Shown in pieces: positions 11,809 to 20,416 of a stretch of DNA of 64,000 nucleotides. The position numbers and the translations under genes are program-made. The notes under the pieces were generated by a model, which was given only the letters and a program-made list of their open reading frames with translations, made no database searches and was not told the DNA's origin. Each line of letters starts with the position of its first letter. Position 1 is the first letter of the stretch. Origin of the DNA: Streptomyces iranensis (GTDB lineage: Bacteria > Actinomycetota > Actinomycetes > Streptomycetales > Streptomycetaceae); NCBI RefSeq assembly GCF_017874715.1, contig NZ_JAGGLR010000013.1, positions 248,001-312,000 of the forward strand, in the 5' to 3' direction.

Positions 11809-13119
11809 TCAGCTTTGATCTCTGGGGGTGCCTGGTTTGGGTTCCGGGCCAGGTCCGGGGAGGCTGACCTTGATCCGGCAGCCGCGCGGCGACTCCGCCA
11901 CCCCTATCCGCCCGCCGTGCAGATCCACCGCCCAGCGCGCGATCGCAAGCCCCAGACCGGTGCCGCCGTCGCTGCCCGCACCAGGCCGCCGCCGGCCGTC
12001 CACCGGGGAGAGCCCGCCCCGGTTGAACCGCTCGAAGACCCGGTGCCGCTCCGCCTCCGGGATGCCGGGGCCCTCGTCGAGCACCTCCAGCTCCAGGCTC
12101 TCCGGGCCGTCGCCGCGCCGGGCGCGCACGGTCACCCGGCCGTGTGCCGGGCTGTGCTTCACCGCGTTGTCGATGAGGTTCGCCATCACCTGGTGCAGCC
12201 GCTCGGCGTCGGCGTGGGCGGTCAGCTCGGGCGGCGAGACGTCCAGGTTGAGGTGGACGTCCTTACGGGTGTGCGCGCCCGAATGGGACTCCGCGCCCTT
12301 GGCCATCCCGGCCTCCTTGAGGATCCCGGCCAGATACGGCCAGACCTCGAACCGCCGCGCGTGCAGCGGCACCACCCCGTTGTCGAGGCGGGAGAGGTCG
12401 AGCAGCTGGTCCACCAGGCGGCCCAGGCGCTGGGTCTGCTTCAGCGCGACCCGCATGGTCTCCGGATCGGCGTCCGAGACCCCGTCCACCACGTTCTCCA
12501 GGACCGCCCGCAGCGCCGCGATCGGGGTGCGCAGCTCATGCGAGACGTTGGCCACCAGCTCCTTGCGGTGGGTGTCCACCGCCTCCAGGTCGGCCGCCAT
12601 CCGGTTGAACGCGGACGCCAGGTCGCCGAACTCGTCCCCGCGCTGCGCGGCCTGCACCCGCCGGGTGTAGTCGCCGTTGGCCATCGCCCGGGTGACCTCG
12701 GTCATCTCGTCCAGCGGGGCCGTGAGCCCGTTCGCCACGAACTGGGTGATCAGCAGCGAGGCGATGATCGAGAAGATGGTGATGACGCGCAGCTCGGTGT
12801 CGGAGTGCATCGCCGCGAAGACGAGCAGCGTGGTGATGATCACCGAGCCGACGACCAGCGCCCCCAGCGCCGCCTTGACCGAGCGGTACGGGTCGAAGGG
12901 GCGCAGCGCCTCCCAGATCCGGGCCCAGGTGGCGCGGGACCACGCCCGCCGGCCCGTAGGGGCCCCGGGCAGCCGCCAGACCCTGCGCGCCCAGCCCCCG
13001 GGAGCCTTGTCCGCCCAGACCTGGGGAGCCCTGGGCGCCCGGTCCCTGTGCGCCCGGCCCCTGGCAGCCGTGCCTGCCCGGACCTTGGGGATCCTGCGTG
13101 CCCAGCGGGCCTTCGTCAT
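11809..13119 (-). CDS. Membrane sensor histidine kinase
   Basis: A 436-residue HAMP-containing kinase. The N-terminal 80 residues are basic and rich in Ala/Pro/Arg/Trp. Two close membrane helices follow (VVGSVIITTLLVFAAM about 89-104; VITIFSIIASLLITQFVANG about 112-131) with almost no extracytoplasmic loop, so the signal is probably intramembrane or cytoplasmic. HAMP is at about 132-185. The phosphoacceptor is His194 in VANVSHELRTPIAALRAVLE. The ATPase has N box NLIDNAVKHSP, G1 LDEGPGIPEAER and G2 GGTGLGLAIARWAVDLHGGR. The ATG at 13119 overlaps the regulator stop (ATGA), so the two genes are translationally coupled. The stimulus is unknown. Confidence 0.92.
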   Translation of the reverse strand: MTKARWARRIPKVRAGTAARGRAHRDRAPRAPQVWADKAPGGWARRVWRLPGAPTGRRAWSRATWARIWEALRPFDPYRSVKAALGALVVGSVIITTLLVFAAMHSDTELRVITIFSIIASLLITQFVANGLTAPLDEMTEVTRAMANGDYTRRVQAAQRGDEFGDLASAFNRMAADLEAVDTHRKELVANVSHELRTPIAALRAVLENVVDGVSDADPETMRVALKQTQRLGRLVDQLLDLSRLDNGVVPLHARRFEVWPYLAGILKEAGMAKGAESHSGAHTRKDVHLNLDVSPPELTAHADAERLHQVMANLIDNAVKHSPAHGRVTVRARRGDGPESLELEVLDEGPGIPEAERHRVFERFNRGGLSPVDGRRRPGAGSDGGTGLGLAIARWAVDLHGGRIGVAESPRGCRIKVSLPGPGPEPKPGTPRDQS

Positions 13120-13856
13120 GCCGCCGGGGTCTCCAGGGCGTAGCCCACGCCGTGCACCGTACGGATCCGCTCCGCGCCGATCTTCCGGCGCAGCGCCTTG
13201 ATATGGCTGTCCACGGTGCGGGTGCCCGAGGCGTCCGCCCAGTCCCAGACCTCGGCCAGCAGCTGCTCGCGCGAGAGCACCGCGCGCGGGGTGTTGGCCA
13301 GACAGACCAGCAGATCGAACTCGGTCGGGGTGAGGTGCACATCCGAGCCGCGCACCCGCACCCGGCGCTGGGCGTGGTCGATCTCCAGCTCGCCCAGGCG
13401 CAGGATCCCGCTGCGCGGGGTGTGCGCGGCCAGCGCCGCCCGCTCCACCCGCCGCAGCAGTACGTGCACCCGCGCGGCCAGTTCGCGCATGGAGAACGGC
13501 TTGGTCATGTAGTCGTCGGCGCCGACCCCGAGCCCCACCAGCATGTCGGTCTCGTCGTCGCGCGCGGTCAGCATCAGCACGGGCACCGGGCGCCGGGCCT
13601 GCACCCGTCGGCAGACCTCCAGACCGTCGAAGCCCGGCAGCATCACGTCGAGGACGAGCAGATCGGGCTGCCACGCCTCGGCCGTGTCGACCGCCGCCGG
13701 ACCGTCTCCCGCCGTCTGGACCTGGAACCCCTCGGCACGCAGCCGGGCCGCGATGGCGTCCACTATGGTCGGATCGTCCTCGACGACGAGGACCCGGCGC
13801 TGTGCGCCAGGGGTGGTCGTGGCGGTCCCGTTGTGACCGTTGTGAGTCTGCTCCAT
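13116..13856 (-). CDS. OmpR/PhoB-family response regulator
   Basis: A 246-residue regulator and partner of the adjacent kinase. Receiver domain: acidic pair VVEDDPTIVD (residues about 24-33), phosphoacceptor Asp70 in LLVLDVMLPGFDGLEV, Thr in VLMLTARDD, and Lys in DYMTKPFSMREL. DNA-binding winged helix: LTPTEFDLLVCLANTPRAVL, then SREQLLAEVWDW and TVDSHIKALRRKIGAERIRT (quoted in parts), ending VHGVGYALETPAA. The ATG at 13856 begins MEQTHNGHNG; the frame remains open far upstream but with shadow-like composition. The gene is first in the operon and its stop overlaps the kinase start by 4 bp. Confidence 0.93.
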   Translation of the reverse strand: MEQTHNGHNGTATTTPGAQRRVLVVEDDPTIVDAIAARLRAEGFQVQTAGDGPAAVDTAEAWQPDLLVLDVMLPGFDGLEVCRRVQARRPVPVLMLTARDDETDMLVGLGVGADDYMTKPFSMRELAARVHVLLRRVERAALAAHTPRSGILRLGELEIDHAQRRVRVRGSDVHLTPTEFDLLVCLANTPRAVLSREQLLAEVWDWADASGTRTVDSHIKALRRKIGAERIRTVHGVGYALETPAA

Positions 13857-13960
13857 ACGCCCGCCCCTGCGTCTTCCGGTGAAACCCGCGGCTCGCGCCT
13901 GGTCATCGCTCAGCCGCGTTTGGTAGGCAAGCAAGCGTAAAGCCAGCGTACGCGGCTTTG

Positions 13961-14689
13961 CTACGCGCCCCGAACCGCGAGATGCACGACGTCGGGAACA
14001 CCCCGGGCAACGGCGACCTCTTCCGTACGCACCTGTGTGAACCCGGCATTCCGGAGAGATTCCCCGAACGCGGGCGACGGCTGCGCCGACCATACGGCCA
14101 GTACCCCGCCCGGTGCGAGACGCGCCGCGCAGGCCGCGAGCCCGGTGGCGGAGTAGAGGCCTCCGTTGTCCTCGGTGACGGTCCAGTCGGGGCCGTTGTC
14201 GATGTCCAGGCACAGCGCGTCAAAGGTGCGCGGGCCCGTTCGCAGCCACTCGACCAGATCGGCGTGGACGACCTCGGTGCGCGGATCGGCCAGCGCCCCG
14301 GAGGTCACGGCCGCCAGGGGTCCAGCACGGTGCCAGTCGATCACCGCGGCCTCCCGTTCGACCACCGCGATCCGCCCCCACCGGGCCGCCGCCACCGCCT
14401 CGACCAGCGAAAACCCGACGCCGAGCCCGCCGATGAGCAGGGCGGGGGAGGGCCGGTCGGCGGGCAGCGCGTCGAGGGCGGCACGGATGAGCAGCCGCTC
14501 GGAGCGGCCGTCGGAGGTGTCCATGAGGAAGCAGCCGTTGGCGATGATCTCGAAGACGGCGTCGGCCGAGGATTCCGCGCCGCCGCGCCGCCGCAGCACC
14601 ACCTCGCCGTACGGGCCCTCCCGGCGGTCGACGGTCACCGGCCGGTCGTCGGCGGCGGTGTGGAGGTCGTACGGCGGCTGCGGCTGCAT
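13961..14689 (-). CDS. Spermidine synthase-like methyltransferase-fold protein
   Basis: A 242-residue protein of the polyamine aminopropyltransferase superfamily. Recognisable parts are an N-terminal strand region (GPYGEVVLRRRG, FEIIANGCFLMDTSDGRSER), the nucleotide-binding loop LLIGGLGVGFSLVEAV, the acidic residue after beta-2 (IAVVEREAAVIDWHR), and the DALCLDIDNGPDWTV segment at the active site. The ATG at 14689 follows GGGAGGAT at a good distance. Many Streptomyces paralogues lack residues needed for a real aminopropyl transfer; I cannot tell whether this one is catalytic. It is probably transcribed on its own, upstream of the response regulator. Confidence 0.75.
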   Translation of the reverse strand: MQPQPPYDLHTAADDRPVTVDRREGPYGEVVLRRRGGAESSADAVFEIIANGCFLMDTSDGRSERLLIRAALDALPADRPSPALLIGGLGVGFSLVEAVAAARWGRIAVVEREAAVIDWHRAGPLAAVTSGALADPRTEVVHADLVEWLRTGPRTFDALCLDIDNGPDWTVTEDNGGLYSATGLAACAARLAPGGVLAVWSAQPSPAFGESLRNAGFTQVRTEEVAVARGVPDVVHLAVRGA

Positions 14690-14807
14690 GGGTGTGGGAT
14701 CCTCCCGGGCGGTTCCTGACCCCGCCATCCTCGCGCCGCCGCGGCTCGCTGGTCCAACCGATTCAACGGTGGTCCGGCGCCGTGCGGTGGCGTGGTGCGG
14801 CGTCGTC

Positions 14808-14836
14808 CATGTCACAGCACGGGGCGCCGTGACATG
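14808..14836. promoter_or_regulatory. Inverted repeat upstream of the rhomboid-like gene
   Basis: CATGTCAC (14808-14815) is mirrored exactly by GTGACATG (14829-14836) with a 13-nt centre. It lies in the divergent promoter between the spermidine-synthase-like gene and the membrane-protein gene, and its right arm includes the first possible ATG of the latter. Could be an operator; no regulator is assigned. Confidence 0.4.
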
Positions 14837-15568
14837 ACTCACCGGGTCCCGGTTGTTGTTCCGGCCATGGCGGACAACCGGGCAGCGGGGGGAGCGGGGG
14901 CGGGCCCGCGCGCGCCGCTCACCGTGCCGTTCACCCTCGGCTACACGCTTGTCCTGCTCGGCACCGGGCTCTACGCCCGGCTCGGCGACCCCGGCACCGT
15001 GCGCGATCTGCTCGCGGGCTCCAGTACCGATGTGTCCCACCTCTCCGAGCGGCCGCTGCTGACGCTGCTGGTCAGCGCGTTGTGGGCGGTGGGCGGGCTC
15101 ACCTCGCCGTATCTGGTCGCCTTCCCCCTGGTACTCGGCGCGCTGGAGCGGCGGCTCGGCGGGGTGCGCACCGCCGGGGTCTTCCTGCTCGGGCATGTGC
15201 TGGCGACGCTGCTCACCGAGGTTCCGGTGGCCGTCTCCGTGGCCGCCGGGCATCTCCCGGACAGCTCGCTGCGCCGCCTCGACTACGGGGTGAGCTACGG
15301 GCTGATCGCCTGCGCCGCCGCGCTCGGCGGGCTGCTGTCGCCCCGGCGGCGGTGGGCGCTGCTCGGCGGGATCGGCCTCGCGCTCGCCGCCGGGGTCCTC
15401 GTCGACTTCGATCCGCTCACCGGCTGGGGCCATGCCTTCGCCCTGCTGCTCGGCGTCCTCTCCTGGCCGTACGTCCGGCGAAACGCCAGGTGGCGCCCGT
15501 GGTCACGGCGAAGCGACGACGCCTCGCCCGGCTTCGCTCACAGCGAACGAGCGTCCGGGAACACCTGA
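14834..15568 (+). CDS. Rhomboid-like polytopic membrane protein
   Basis: A protein of 244 residues (233 if ATG 14867 is used) with about six hydrophobic segments: VPFTLGYTLVLLGTGLYARL, LLTLLVSALWAVGGLTSPYL, GVFLLGHVLATLLTEVPVAV, YGLIACAAALGGLLSPRRRW, ALLGGIGLALAAGVLVDFDP and HAFALLLGVLSWPYV. The order (GH in helix four, a conserved YG-S-YG turn) resembles the rhomboid-like family found in Streptomyces. I do not see the GxSG-plus-His pair of an active rhomboid protease, so it may be non-proteolytic. No good ribosome-binding site marks either start; the second is favoured if the inverted repeat at 14808-14836 is an operator. Confidence 0.6.
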   Translation: MTHRVPVVVPAMADNRAAGGAGAGPRAPLTVPFTLGYTLVLLGTGLYARLGDPGTVRDLLAGSSTDVSHLSERPLLTLLVSALWAVGGLTSPYLVAFPLVLGALERRLGGVRTAGVFLLGHVLATLLTEVPVAVSVAAGHLPDSSLRRLDYGVSYGLIACAAALGGLLSPRRRWALLGGIGLALAAGVLVDFDPLTGWGHAFALLLGVLSWPYVRRNARWRPWSRRSDDASPGFAHSERASGNT

Positions 15569-15593
15569 ACCCCCTCCGCGCATTGAGTGGGCA

Positions 15594-15621
15594 TTGACTT
15601 ATTGAGTCCTCGTGACTCAAC
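15594..15621 (+). promoter_or_regulatory. HAIR element (HspR operator) in the lon promoter
   Basis: TTGAGT (15602-15607), seven bases, then ACTCAA (15615-15620) fits the HAIR consensus CTTGAGT-N7-ACTCAAG. A possible -35 (TTGACT, 15594-15599) sits just in front, so HspR binding would block the promoter. Control of lon by HspR is established in Streptomyces. Confidence 0.85.
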
Positions 15622-15642
15622 TTGCCTGCCGAAGGGGAGATC

Positions 15643-18060
15643 ATGGCTTCGCTGTCGACACCGCTCACCCTGCCCGTACTGCCTCTCGATGACGAGGTGG
15701 TGCTCCCCGGCATGGTGGTGCCGCTGGACCTTTCCGATACCGAGGTACGCGCCGCGGTGGAGGCCGCCCAGGCCGCCGCTCGCTCCAGTGGGAGCGGGGG
15801 CGGTAAGCCGAAGGTGCTGCTGGTGCCGCGCGTCGACGGCACCTACGCCGGTATCGGCACGCTCGGCACCATCGAGCAGGTGGGCCGGCTCTCCGACGGA
15901 GACCCCGGCGCGCTGATCCGAGGGGTGCGCCGCGTCCGCATCGGGGCCGGGACCACCGGACCCGGGGCGGCCCTGTGGGTGGAGGGGACCACGGTCGAGG
16001 AGATCGTGCCCGACCCCCTGCCCGGTGCCGTCACCGAGCTGATCAAGGAGTACAAGGCGCTGGCCACCAGCTGGCTGCGCAAGCGCGGCGCCTGGCAGGT
16101 CGTGGACCGGGTGCAGCAGATCGACGACGTCTCGCAGCTCGCCGACAACTCCGGCTACTCGCCCTTCCTGTCCGTGGCCCAGCGCGTCGAGCTGCTGGAG
16201 ACCGCCGACCCGGTGGCCCGGCTGAAGCTGGCCGTCACCTGGCTGAGCGACCACATCGCCGAGCAGGACGTGGCCGAGTCGATCGCCAAGGACGTCCAGG
16301 AGGGCGTCGACAAGCAGCAGCGCGAGTTCCTGCTGCGGCGCCAGCTCGAAGCCGTCCGTAAGGAGCTCGCCGACCTCAACGGCGACCCCGAGGACGAGTC
16401 CGACGACTACCGCGCCCGCGTGGAGGCCGCCGATCTGCCCGAGAAGGTCCGCGAGGCGGCCCTCAAGGAGGTCGACAAGCTGGAGCGGTCCAGCGACCAG
16501 AGCCCCGAGGGCAGCTGGATCCGCACCTGGCTGGACACCGTCCTGGAGCTGCCCTGGAACGAGCGCACCGAGGACGCGTACGACATCCAGGGCGCCAAGG
16601 CCGTGCTCGACGCCGACCACGCGGGCCTGGAGCACGTCAAGGAGCGGATCACCGAGTACCTGGCGGTGCGCAAGCGCCGCGCCGACCGGGGCCTCGGCGT
16701 CGTCGGCGGCCGCCGCGGCGGCGCGGTGCTCGCGCTGGTCGGCCCGCCCGGCGTCGGCAAGACCAGCCTGGGCGAGAGCGTCGCCCGCGCGATGGGGCGG
16801 AAGTTCGTCCGGGTCGCGCTCGGCGGCGTCCGGGACGAGGCGGAGATCCGCGGCCACCGGCGCACCTACGTGGGCGCGCTGCCCGGCCGGGTCGTCCGGG
16901 CCATCAAGGAGGCGGGTTCCATGAACCCCGTCGTCCTCCTGGACGAGATCGACAAGGTGGGCTCCGACTTCCGCGGCGATCCGGCCGCGGCCCTGCTCGA
17001 GGTCCTGGACCCGGCGCAGAACCACACCTTCCGCGACCACTACCTGGAGGTCGAACTCGACCTGAGCGACGTGGTCTTCCTCGCCACCGCCAACGTCCTT
17101 GAGGCCATCCCGGAGGCGCTGCTGGACCGGATGGAGCTGGTGCGCCTGGACGGCTACACCGAGGACGAGAAGGTCACCATCGCCCGTGACCACCTGCTGT
17201 CCCGTCAGCTGGAGCGGGCCGGTCTGGAGCCGGGCGAGGTCACGGTGACCGACGAGGCGCTGCGCAAGCTGGCGGGCGAGTACACCCGCGAGGCGGGCGT
17301 ACGGACCCTGGAGCGGTCCATCGCCCGGCTGCTGCGCAAGGTGGCGGCCCAGCACGAGCTCGACGAGCGCGAACTGCCCTTCACCGTCGGCGTGGCGGAG
17401 CTGCGCCCGCTGATCGGCCGGCCGCACCACACCCCCGAGTCCGCCCAGGACCCGGCCGAGCGCCGCACCGCCGTCCCCGGCGTCGCGACCGGGCTCGCGG
17501 TCACCGGCGCGGGCGGTGACGTGCTGTTCGTGGAGGCGTCGCTGGCCGACCCGGAGACGGGCGGCGCGGGGCTGAGCCTCACCGGTCAGCTCGGCGACGT
17601 CATGAAGGAGTCCGCCCAGATCGCGCTCTCCTTCCTGCGCTCGCACGGCGCGGAGCTGGAGCTGCCGGTCGGCGATCTGAAGGAGCGCGGCGTCCACCTC
17701 CACGTCCCGGCGGGCGCGGTGCCCAAGGACGGCCCGAGCGCGGGCGTCACCATGACCACCGCGCTGGCCTCGCTGCTCTCCGGCCGCCAGGTGCGCCCGG
17801 ACGTGGCGATGACCGGCGAGGTGTCCCTGACCGGGCGGGTGCTGCCCATCGGCGGCGTCAAGCAGAAGCTGCTGGCGGCGCACCGGGCCGGGGTGACCAC
17901 CGTGATCATCCCCAAGCGCAATGAGCCCGATCTGGACGACGTCCCCGCCGAGGTCCTGGACAAGCTCGACGTCCACCCGGTCGCCGACGTCCGCCGGGTG
18001 CTGGAGCTGGCCCTCGAACCCGCTCGGGCGGCGGCCCCAGAGGTTCCGGTAGCGGCGTGA
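15643..18060 (+). CDS. lon: ATP-dependent protease Lon
   Basis: Cytosolic AAA+ serine protease of 805 residues that degrades misfolded and regulatory proteins. The N-terminal substrate-binding domain (1-200) begins LPVLPLDDEVVLPGMVVPLD. A helical linker follows (EFLLRRQLEAVRKELADLNG). Walker A: LALVGPPGVGKTSLGESVAR (about 362-381); Walker B: VVLLDEIDKVGSDF. The protease domain has the Lon signature with catalytic Ser in PKDGPSAGVTMTTAL (about 700) and Lys in GGVKQKLLAAHRAG. The ATG at 15643 follows AGGGGAG. It is monocistronic, heat- and stress-regulated through the HAIR element upstream, and ends just before a TetR-controlled promoter. Confidence 0.97.
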   Translation: MASLSTPLTLPVLPLDDEVVLPGMVVPLDLSDTEVRAAVEAAQAAARSSGSGGGKPKVLLVPRVDGTYAGIGTLGTIEQVGRLSDGDPGALIRGVRRVRIGAGTTGPGAALWVEGTTVEEIVPDPLPGAVTELIKEYKALATSWLRKRGAWQVVDRVQQIDDVSQLADNSGYSPFLSVAQRVELLETADPVARLKLAVTWLSDHIAEQDVAESIAKDVQEGVDKQQREFLLRRQLEAVRKELADLNGDPEDESDDYRARVEAADLPEKVREAALKEVDKLERSSDQSPEGSWIRTWLDTVLELPWNERTEDAYDIQGAKAVLDADHAGLEHVKERITEYLAVRKRRADRGLGVVGGRRGGAVLALVGPPGVGKTSLGESVARAMGRKFVRVALGGVRDEAEIRGHRRTYVGALPGRVVRAIKEAGSMNPVVLLDEIDKVGSDFRGDPAAALLEVLDPAQNHTFRDHYLEVELDLSDVVFLATANVLEAIPEALLDRMELVRLDGYTEDEKVTIARDHLLSRQLERAGLEPGEVTVTDEALRKLAGEYTREAGVRTLERSIARLLRKVAAQHELDERELPFTVGVAELRPLIGRPHHTPESAQDPAERRTAVPGVATGLAVTGAGGDVLFVEASLADPETGGAGLSLTGQLGDVMKESAQIALSFLRSHGAELELPVGDLKERGVHLHVPAGAVPKDGPSAGVTMTTALASLLSGRQVRPDVAMTGEVSLTGRVLPIGGVKQKLLAAHRAGVTTVIIPKRNEPDLDDVPAEVLDKLDVHPVADVRRVLELALEPARAAAPEVPVAA

Positions 18061-18062
18061 GA

Positions 18063-18118
18063 TTGAGGCAGACAGGTCTGTCTGGTAGCTTCGGCAGCGA
18101 CCCAGACAGACCTGTCTG
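18063..18118 (+). promoter_or_regulatory. Promoter with two TetR operators
   Basis: A -35 (TTGAGG, 18063-18068) and -10 (TAGCTT, 18086-18091) are 17 bp apart, and the spacer is almost filled by the palindrome AGACAGGTCTGTCT (18070-18083). A second copy in reverse, AGACAGACCTGTCT, lies at 18104-18117. Together CAGACAGGTCTGTCTGG (18069-18085) and its exact complement (18102-18118) form a 17-bp inverted repeat, which could also act as a lon terminator. The same motif precedes the TetR gene at 19484. Confidence 0.8.
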
Positions 18119-18150
18119 TTCGCATGCCGTACCGTCCTCGGAGGAACTCC

Positions 18151-18702
18151 GTGCGCACCCTGCTCGTCCTCGCCCACCCCGATCTCGCCGCATCCCGGGT
18201 CAACGCCGCCCTCGCCGAGGCGGCCCGGCCGGTGGAGAACGTCACGCTCCACGACCTCTACGCCACCTATCCCGATCTGCGGATCGACGTCGAGCGCGAG
18301 CAGCGGCTGCTGCTGGAGCACGACCGGATCGTCCTGCAGTTCCCCTTCTACTGGTACTCGGCGCCGCCGCTGCTGAAGAAGTGGCTGGACGAGGTGTTCC
18401 TGCGCGGCTTCGCCTACGGCAGCGGCGGCACCTCGCTGAGCGGCAAGTCGCTGCTGATCGCCACCTCGACGGGCAGCACCGAGGAGCAGTACGGGCCGGG
18501 CGGGGCCCACCCCTACCCGGTCGTCGATCTGCTCAACTCCTTCGACGCCACCGCCAACATCACCGGGATGCGTTACGAGGAGCCGCTCATCGTGCACGGC
18601 ACCCATGGGCTCGGCGACGCCGAGCTCGCCGCGTACCAGGACCGCTATCGCGAGCTGCTGGCCTCCGGTGTGCTGCGGAAGCGCGCGCTGTCCGCGGCCT
18701 GA
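18151..18702 (+). CDS. Flavodoxin-fold NAD(P)H oxidoreductase
   Basis: A 183-residue quinone reductase/KefF-type protein. The N-terminus RTLLVLAHPDLAASRVNAAL is the flavin phosphate loop of this family. The middle section IVLQFPFYWYSAPPLLKKWL then DEVFLRGFAYGSGGTSLSGK is diagnostic, and the end HGTHGLGDAELAAYQDRYRE also fits. GTG at 18151 is chosen because GGAGGAA (18140-18146) is correctly placed; an upstream ATG at 18124 lacks one and would lie close to the operators. The convergent TetR gene at 18810 carries the same operator as this promoter, so the pair is probably a quinone or electrophile response unit. Confidence 0.88.
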   Translation: MRTLLVLAHPDLAASRVNAALAEAARPVENVTLHDLYATYPDLRIDVEREQRLLLEHDRIVLQFPFYWYSAPPLLKKWLDEVFLRGFAYGSGGTSLSGKSLLIATSTGSTEEQYGPGGAHPYPVVDLLNSFDATANITGMRYEEPLIVHGTHGLGDAELAAYQDRYRELLASGVLRKRALSAA

Positions 18703-18724
18703 CGGCCCGGGGCGCGACACACGA

Positions 18725-18765
18725 GAAGGGCCCGGCCGCTCGCTCATATGGCGGCCGGGCCCTTC
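18725..18765. terminator. Bidirectional terminator
   Basis: GAAGGGCCCGGCCGC (18725-18739) pairs perfectly with GCGGCCGGGCCCTTC (18751-18765) around an 11-nt loop. It lies between the convergent oxidoreductase and TetR genes. The GGGCCCTTC arm is repeated again just downstream, next to CGCGTACGTCC repeats. Confidence 0.88.
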
Positions 18766-18809
18766 CGCGTACGTCCGGGCCCTTCGCGTACGTCCGTACG
18801 TAAGGGGTG

Positions 18810-19388
18810 CTACACCCGCACCGGGCACGCCTGCGTGACCAGTGCCCGCGCCGCCTCCCGGGCGGCCTCCGTGAATTCCGGCCTCGGCTCCAGCGCCGCC
18901 GCTGCCATCACCCCGTCCACGAGCACGGAGATCTGCACGGCGAGCCGCTCGGGGCCGGCGGCCCCGGCCTCCCGGGCCAGCTCGGTCAGCCAGGCTCTCA
19001 CGGCCCGCTTGTGCTCGGCGGTCGCGGCGTGGGTGGCGGTGTCCGGCTCGGTCTCGCCCGCGGTCCTGATGAAGGCGCAGCCGCGGAAGCCGTCGCGCTC
19101 GGTCGCCGAGTCCAGCGCGTCGAAGAGGCCGATGAGCCGGTCCCGGGGGTCGGCGCCGACCGCCTCGGCGGCCTCCCGCAGCGCCCGGCGCCAGTGCTCG
19201 TCCGCTCTGCTCAGATAGGCCAGCACCAGATCGTCCTTGGCGCGGAAGTGGGAGTAGAGCGTCGCCTTCGCCACGCCCGACTCGGCGATGATCCGGTCCA
19301 CTCCGACCCCGCGCACCCCATGGGCGTTGAACAGCGCGGTCGCGGTGGACAGGATCCGCTCATGGGCGGAGGGACGGGCGCTGCTCAT
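18810..19388 (-). CDS. TetR-family repressor of the adjacent oxidoreductase
   Basis: A 192-residue repressor. Helix-turn-helix: RILSTATALFNAHGVRGVGV, then DRIIAESGVAKATLYSHFRA (residues about 11-52). The ligand domain follows, with CAFIRTAGETEPD and EHKRAVRAWLTELA, like the AcrR/QacR-type group next to quinone reductases. The ATG at 19388 (MSSARPSAHERIL) has AGGAGC upstream; a longer frame begins eight codons earlier without a better site. The palindrome AGACAGACCTGTCC lies just upstream, and two perfect versions lie in the oxidoreductase promoter, so it very likely represses both genes. Confidence 0.9.
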   Translation of the reverse strand: MSSARPSAHERILSTATALFNAHGVRGVGVDRIIAESGVAKATLYSHFRAKDDLVLAYLSRADEHWRRALREAAEAVGADPRDRLIGLFDALDSATERDGFRGCAFIRTAGETEPDTATHAATAEHKRAVRAWLTELAREAGAAGPERLAVQISVLVDGVMAAAALEPRPEFTEAAREAARALVTQACPVRV

Positions 19389-19483
19389 GATCAAGCTCCT
19401 TGACGCGGGCACACGGGGCCGTGGGGGCGACCGGGGCCGTGGAGCGACCGGGGCCGTAGAACGACCGACGCCCTCCAGCGTAC

Positions 19484-19497
19484 AGACAGACCTGTCC
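19484..19497 (-). promoter_or_regulatory. Autoregulatory TetR operator
   Basis: AGACAGACCTGTCC differs by one base from the palindromes at 18070-18083 and 18104-18117. It is about 95 bp upstream of the TetR start codon. Confidence 0.75.
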
Positions 19498-19567
19498 GTA
19501 CGCCGGAGGGCGGGACGCGCCGCATGCGGTCGACGCGCCAGGTGTGGGGGGTGCCGCGAGGCGGGGC

Positions 19568-20416
19568 TCAGCCGTTGGCGAGGGCCTGCAGCCGGTCCAT
19601 GGCGCCGTTGAACTTGTTGTGGTCGCCGACCGTCGGGCCGGAGGAGGTGTACTGCCAGATGGTGTGGAAGCCCCAGCCGGCGGGAAGCTCACCGACGGAC
19701 GAGCCGTAGCGCGGAATCCACAGCGGGTTGACGCCACCGAAGGCGGCGGAGTTGCCCGTGCAGGTCTTCCACCAGCTAGTGGAGGTGTAGATGACCGGAT
19801 CGCGGCCGGTGCGCGACTTGTAGGTGCTGCTGAAGGACTTGATCCAGTTGACCATCGCACTGGCGCTCAGCCCGTAGCAGGTCGCGCCGTAGGGGTTGTA
19901 CTCCATGTCGAGCGCGCCCGGCAGGGTCTTGCCGTCCTTGGACCAGCCGCCGCCGTGGTCGACGAAGTAGTTGGCCTGTGCGGCGCCGGTCGAGTTGTTC
20001 GGCAGGGCGAAGTGATACGCGCCGCGGATCATGCCGACGTTGTACGAGCCGTTGTACTGCTGGGCGAAGTAGGGGTTGGTGTAGCTGGTGCCCTCGGTCG
20101 CCTTGGCGTAGGCGAACCGGACGCCGCTGCTCCACAGCGTCGACCAGCTGACATTGCCCTGGTGGCTGCTGACGTCCACGCCCTCGACGGTGGCGAGCAG
20201 CCCCGTCGGCGCCTCACCGGTCGTGGATCCGCCCTCGTGCTTGGCTATCTGGGAACCCGCCCAGTCGTCCTCGGGATGGGGGATGGCCTTGTCGCCCTGT
20301 CCCTGGGCGGCGAACGCCGAACCGGGCAGTGCGAGGGCCATGGCGAGGAACGTGGCGAGAATGCCGATCAGCGCACTGAGGGCGCGTCGGGCCGAACCAG
20401 GTCTGTGCACAGGCAT
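19568..20416 (-). CDS. Secreted GH25 lysozyme (muramidase)
   Basis: An exported 282-residue 1,4-beta-N-acetylmuramidase. A signal peptide is clear: MPVHRPGSARRALSALIGIL then ATFLAMALALPGSAFA|AQG. The GH25 domain begins GVDVSSHQGNVSW (first catalytic-face Asp), continues FAYAKATEGTSYTNPYFAQQ, and has the catalytic acidic pair in PGALDMEYNPYG. It ends with the typical FHTIWQYTSSGPTVGDHNKF. There is no separate cell-wall-binding domain. The ATG at 20416 follows GGAGG. Its role is probably peptidoglycan remodelling or lysis of other bacteria. It is divergent from a MarR gene, 200 bp away. Confidence 0.92.
   Translation of the reverse strand: MPVHRPGSARRALSALIGILATFLAMALALPGSAFAAQGQGDKAIPHPEDDWAGSQIAKHEGGSTTGEAPTGLLATVEGVDVSSHQGNVSWSTLWSSGVRFAYAKATEGTSYTNPYFAQQYNGSYNVGMIRGAYHFALPNNSTGAAQANYFVDHGGGWSKDGKTLPGALDMEYNPYGATCYGLSASAMVNWIKSFSSTYKSRTGRDPVIYTSTSWWKTCTGNSAAFGGVNPLWIPRYGSSVGELPAGWGFHTIWQYTSSGPTVGDHNKFNGAMDRLQALANG

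Noticed and set aside
15538..18828. 1096-codon minus-strand frame across lon
   Set aside because: Antisense to lon with no family resemblance; an artefact of high GC.
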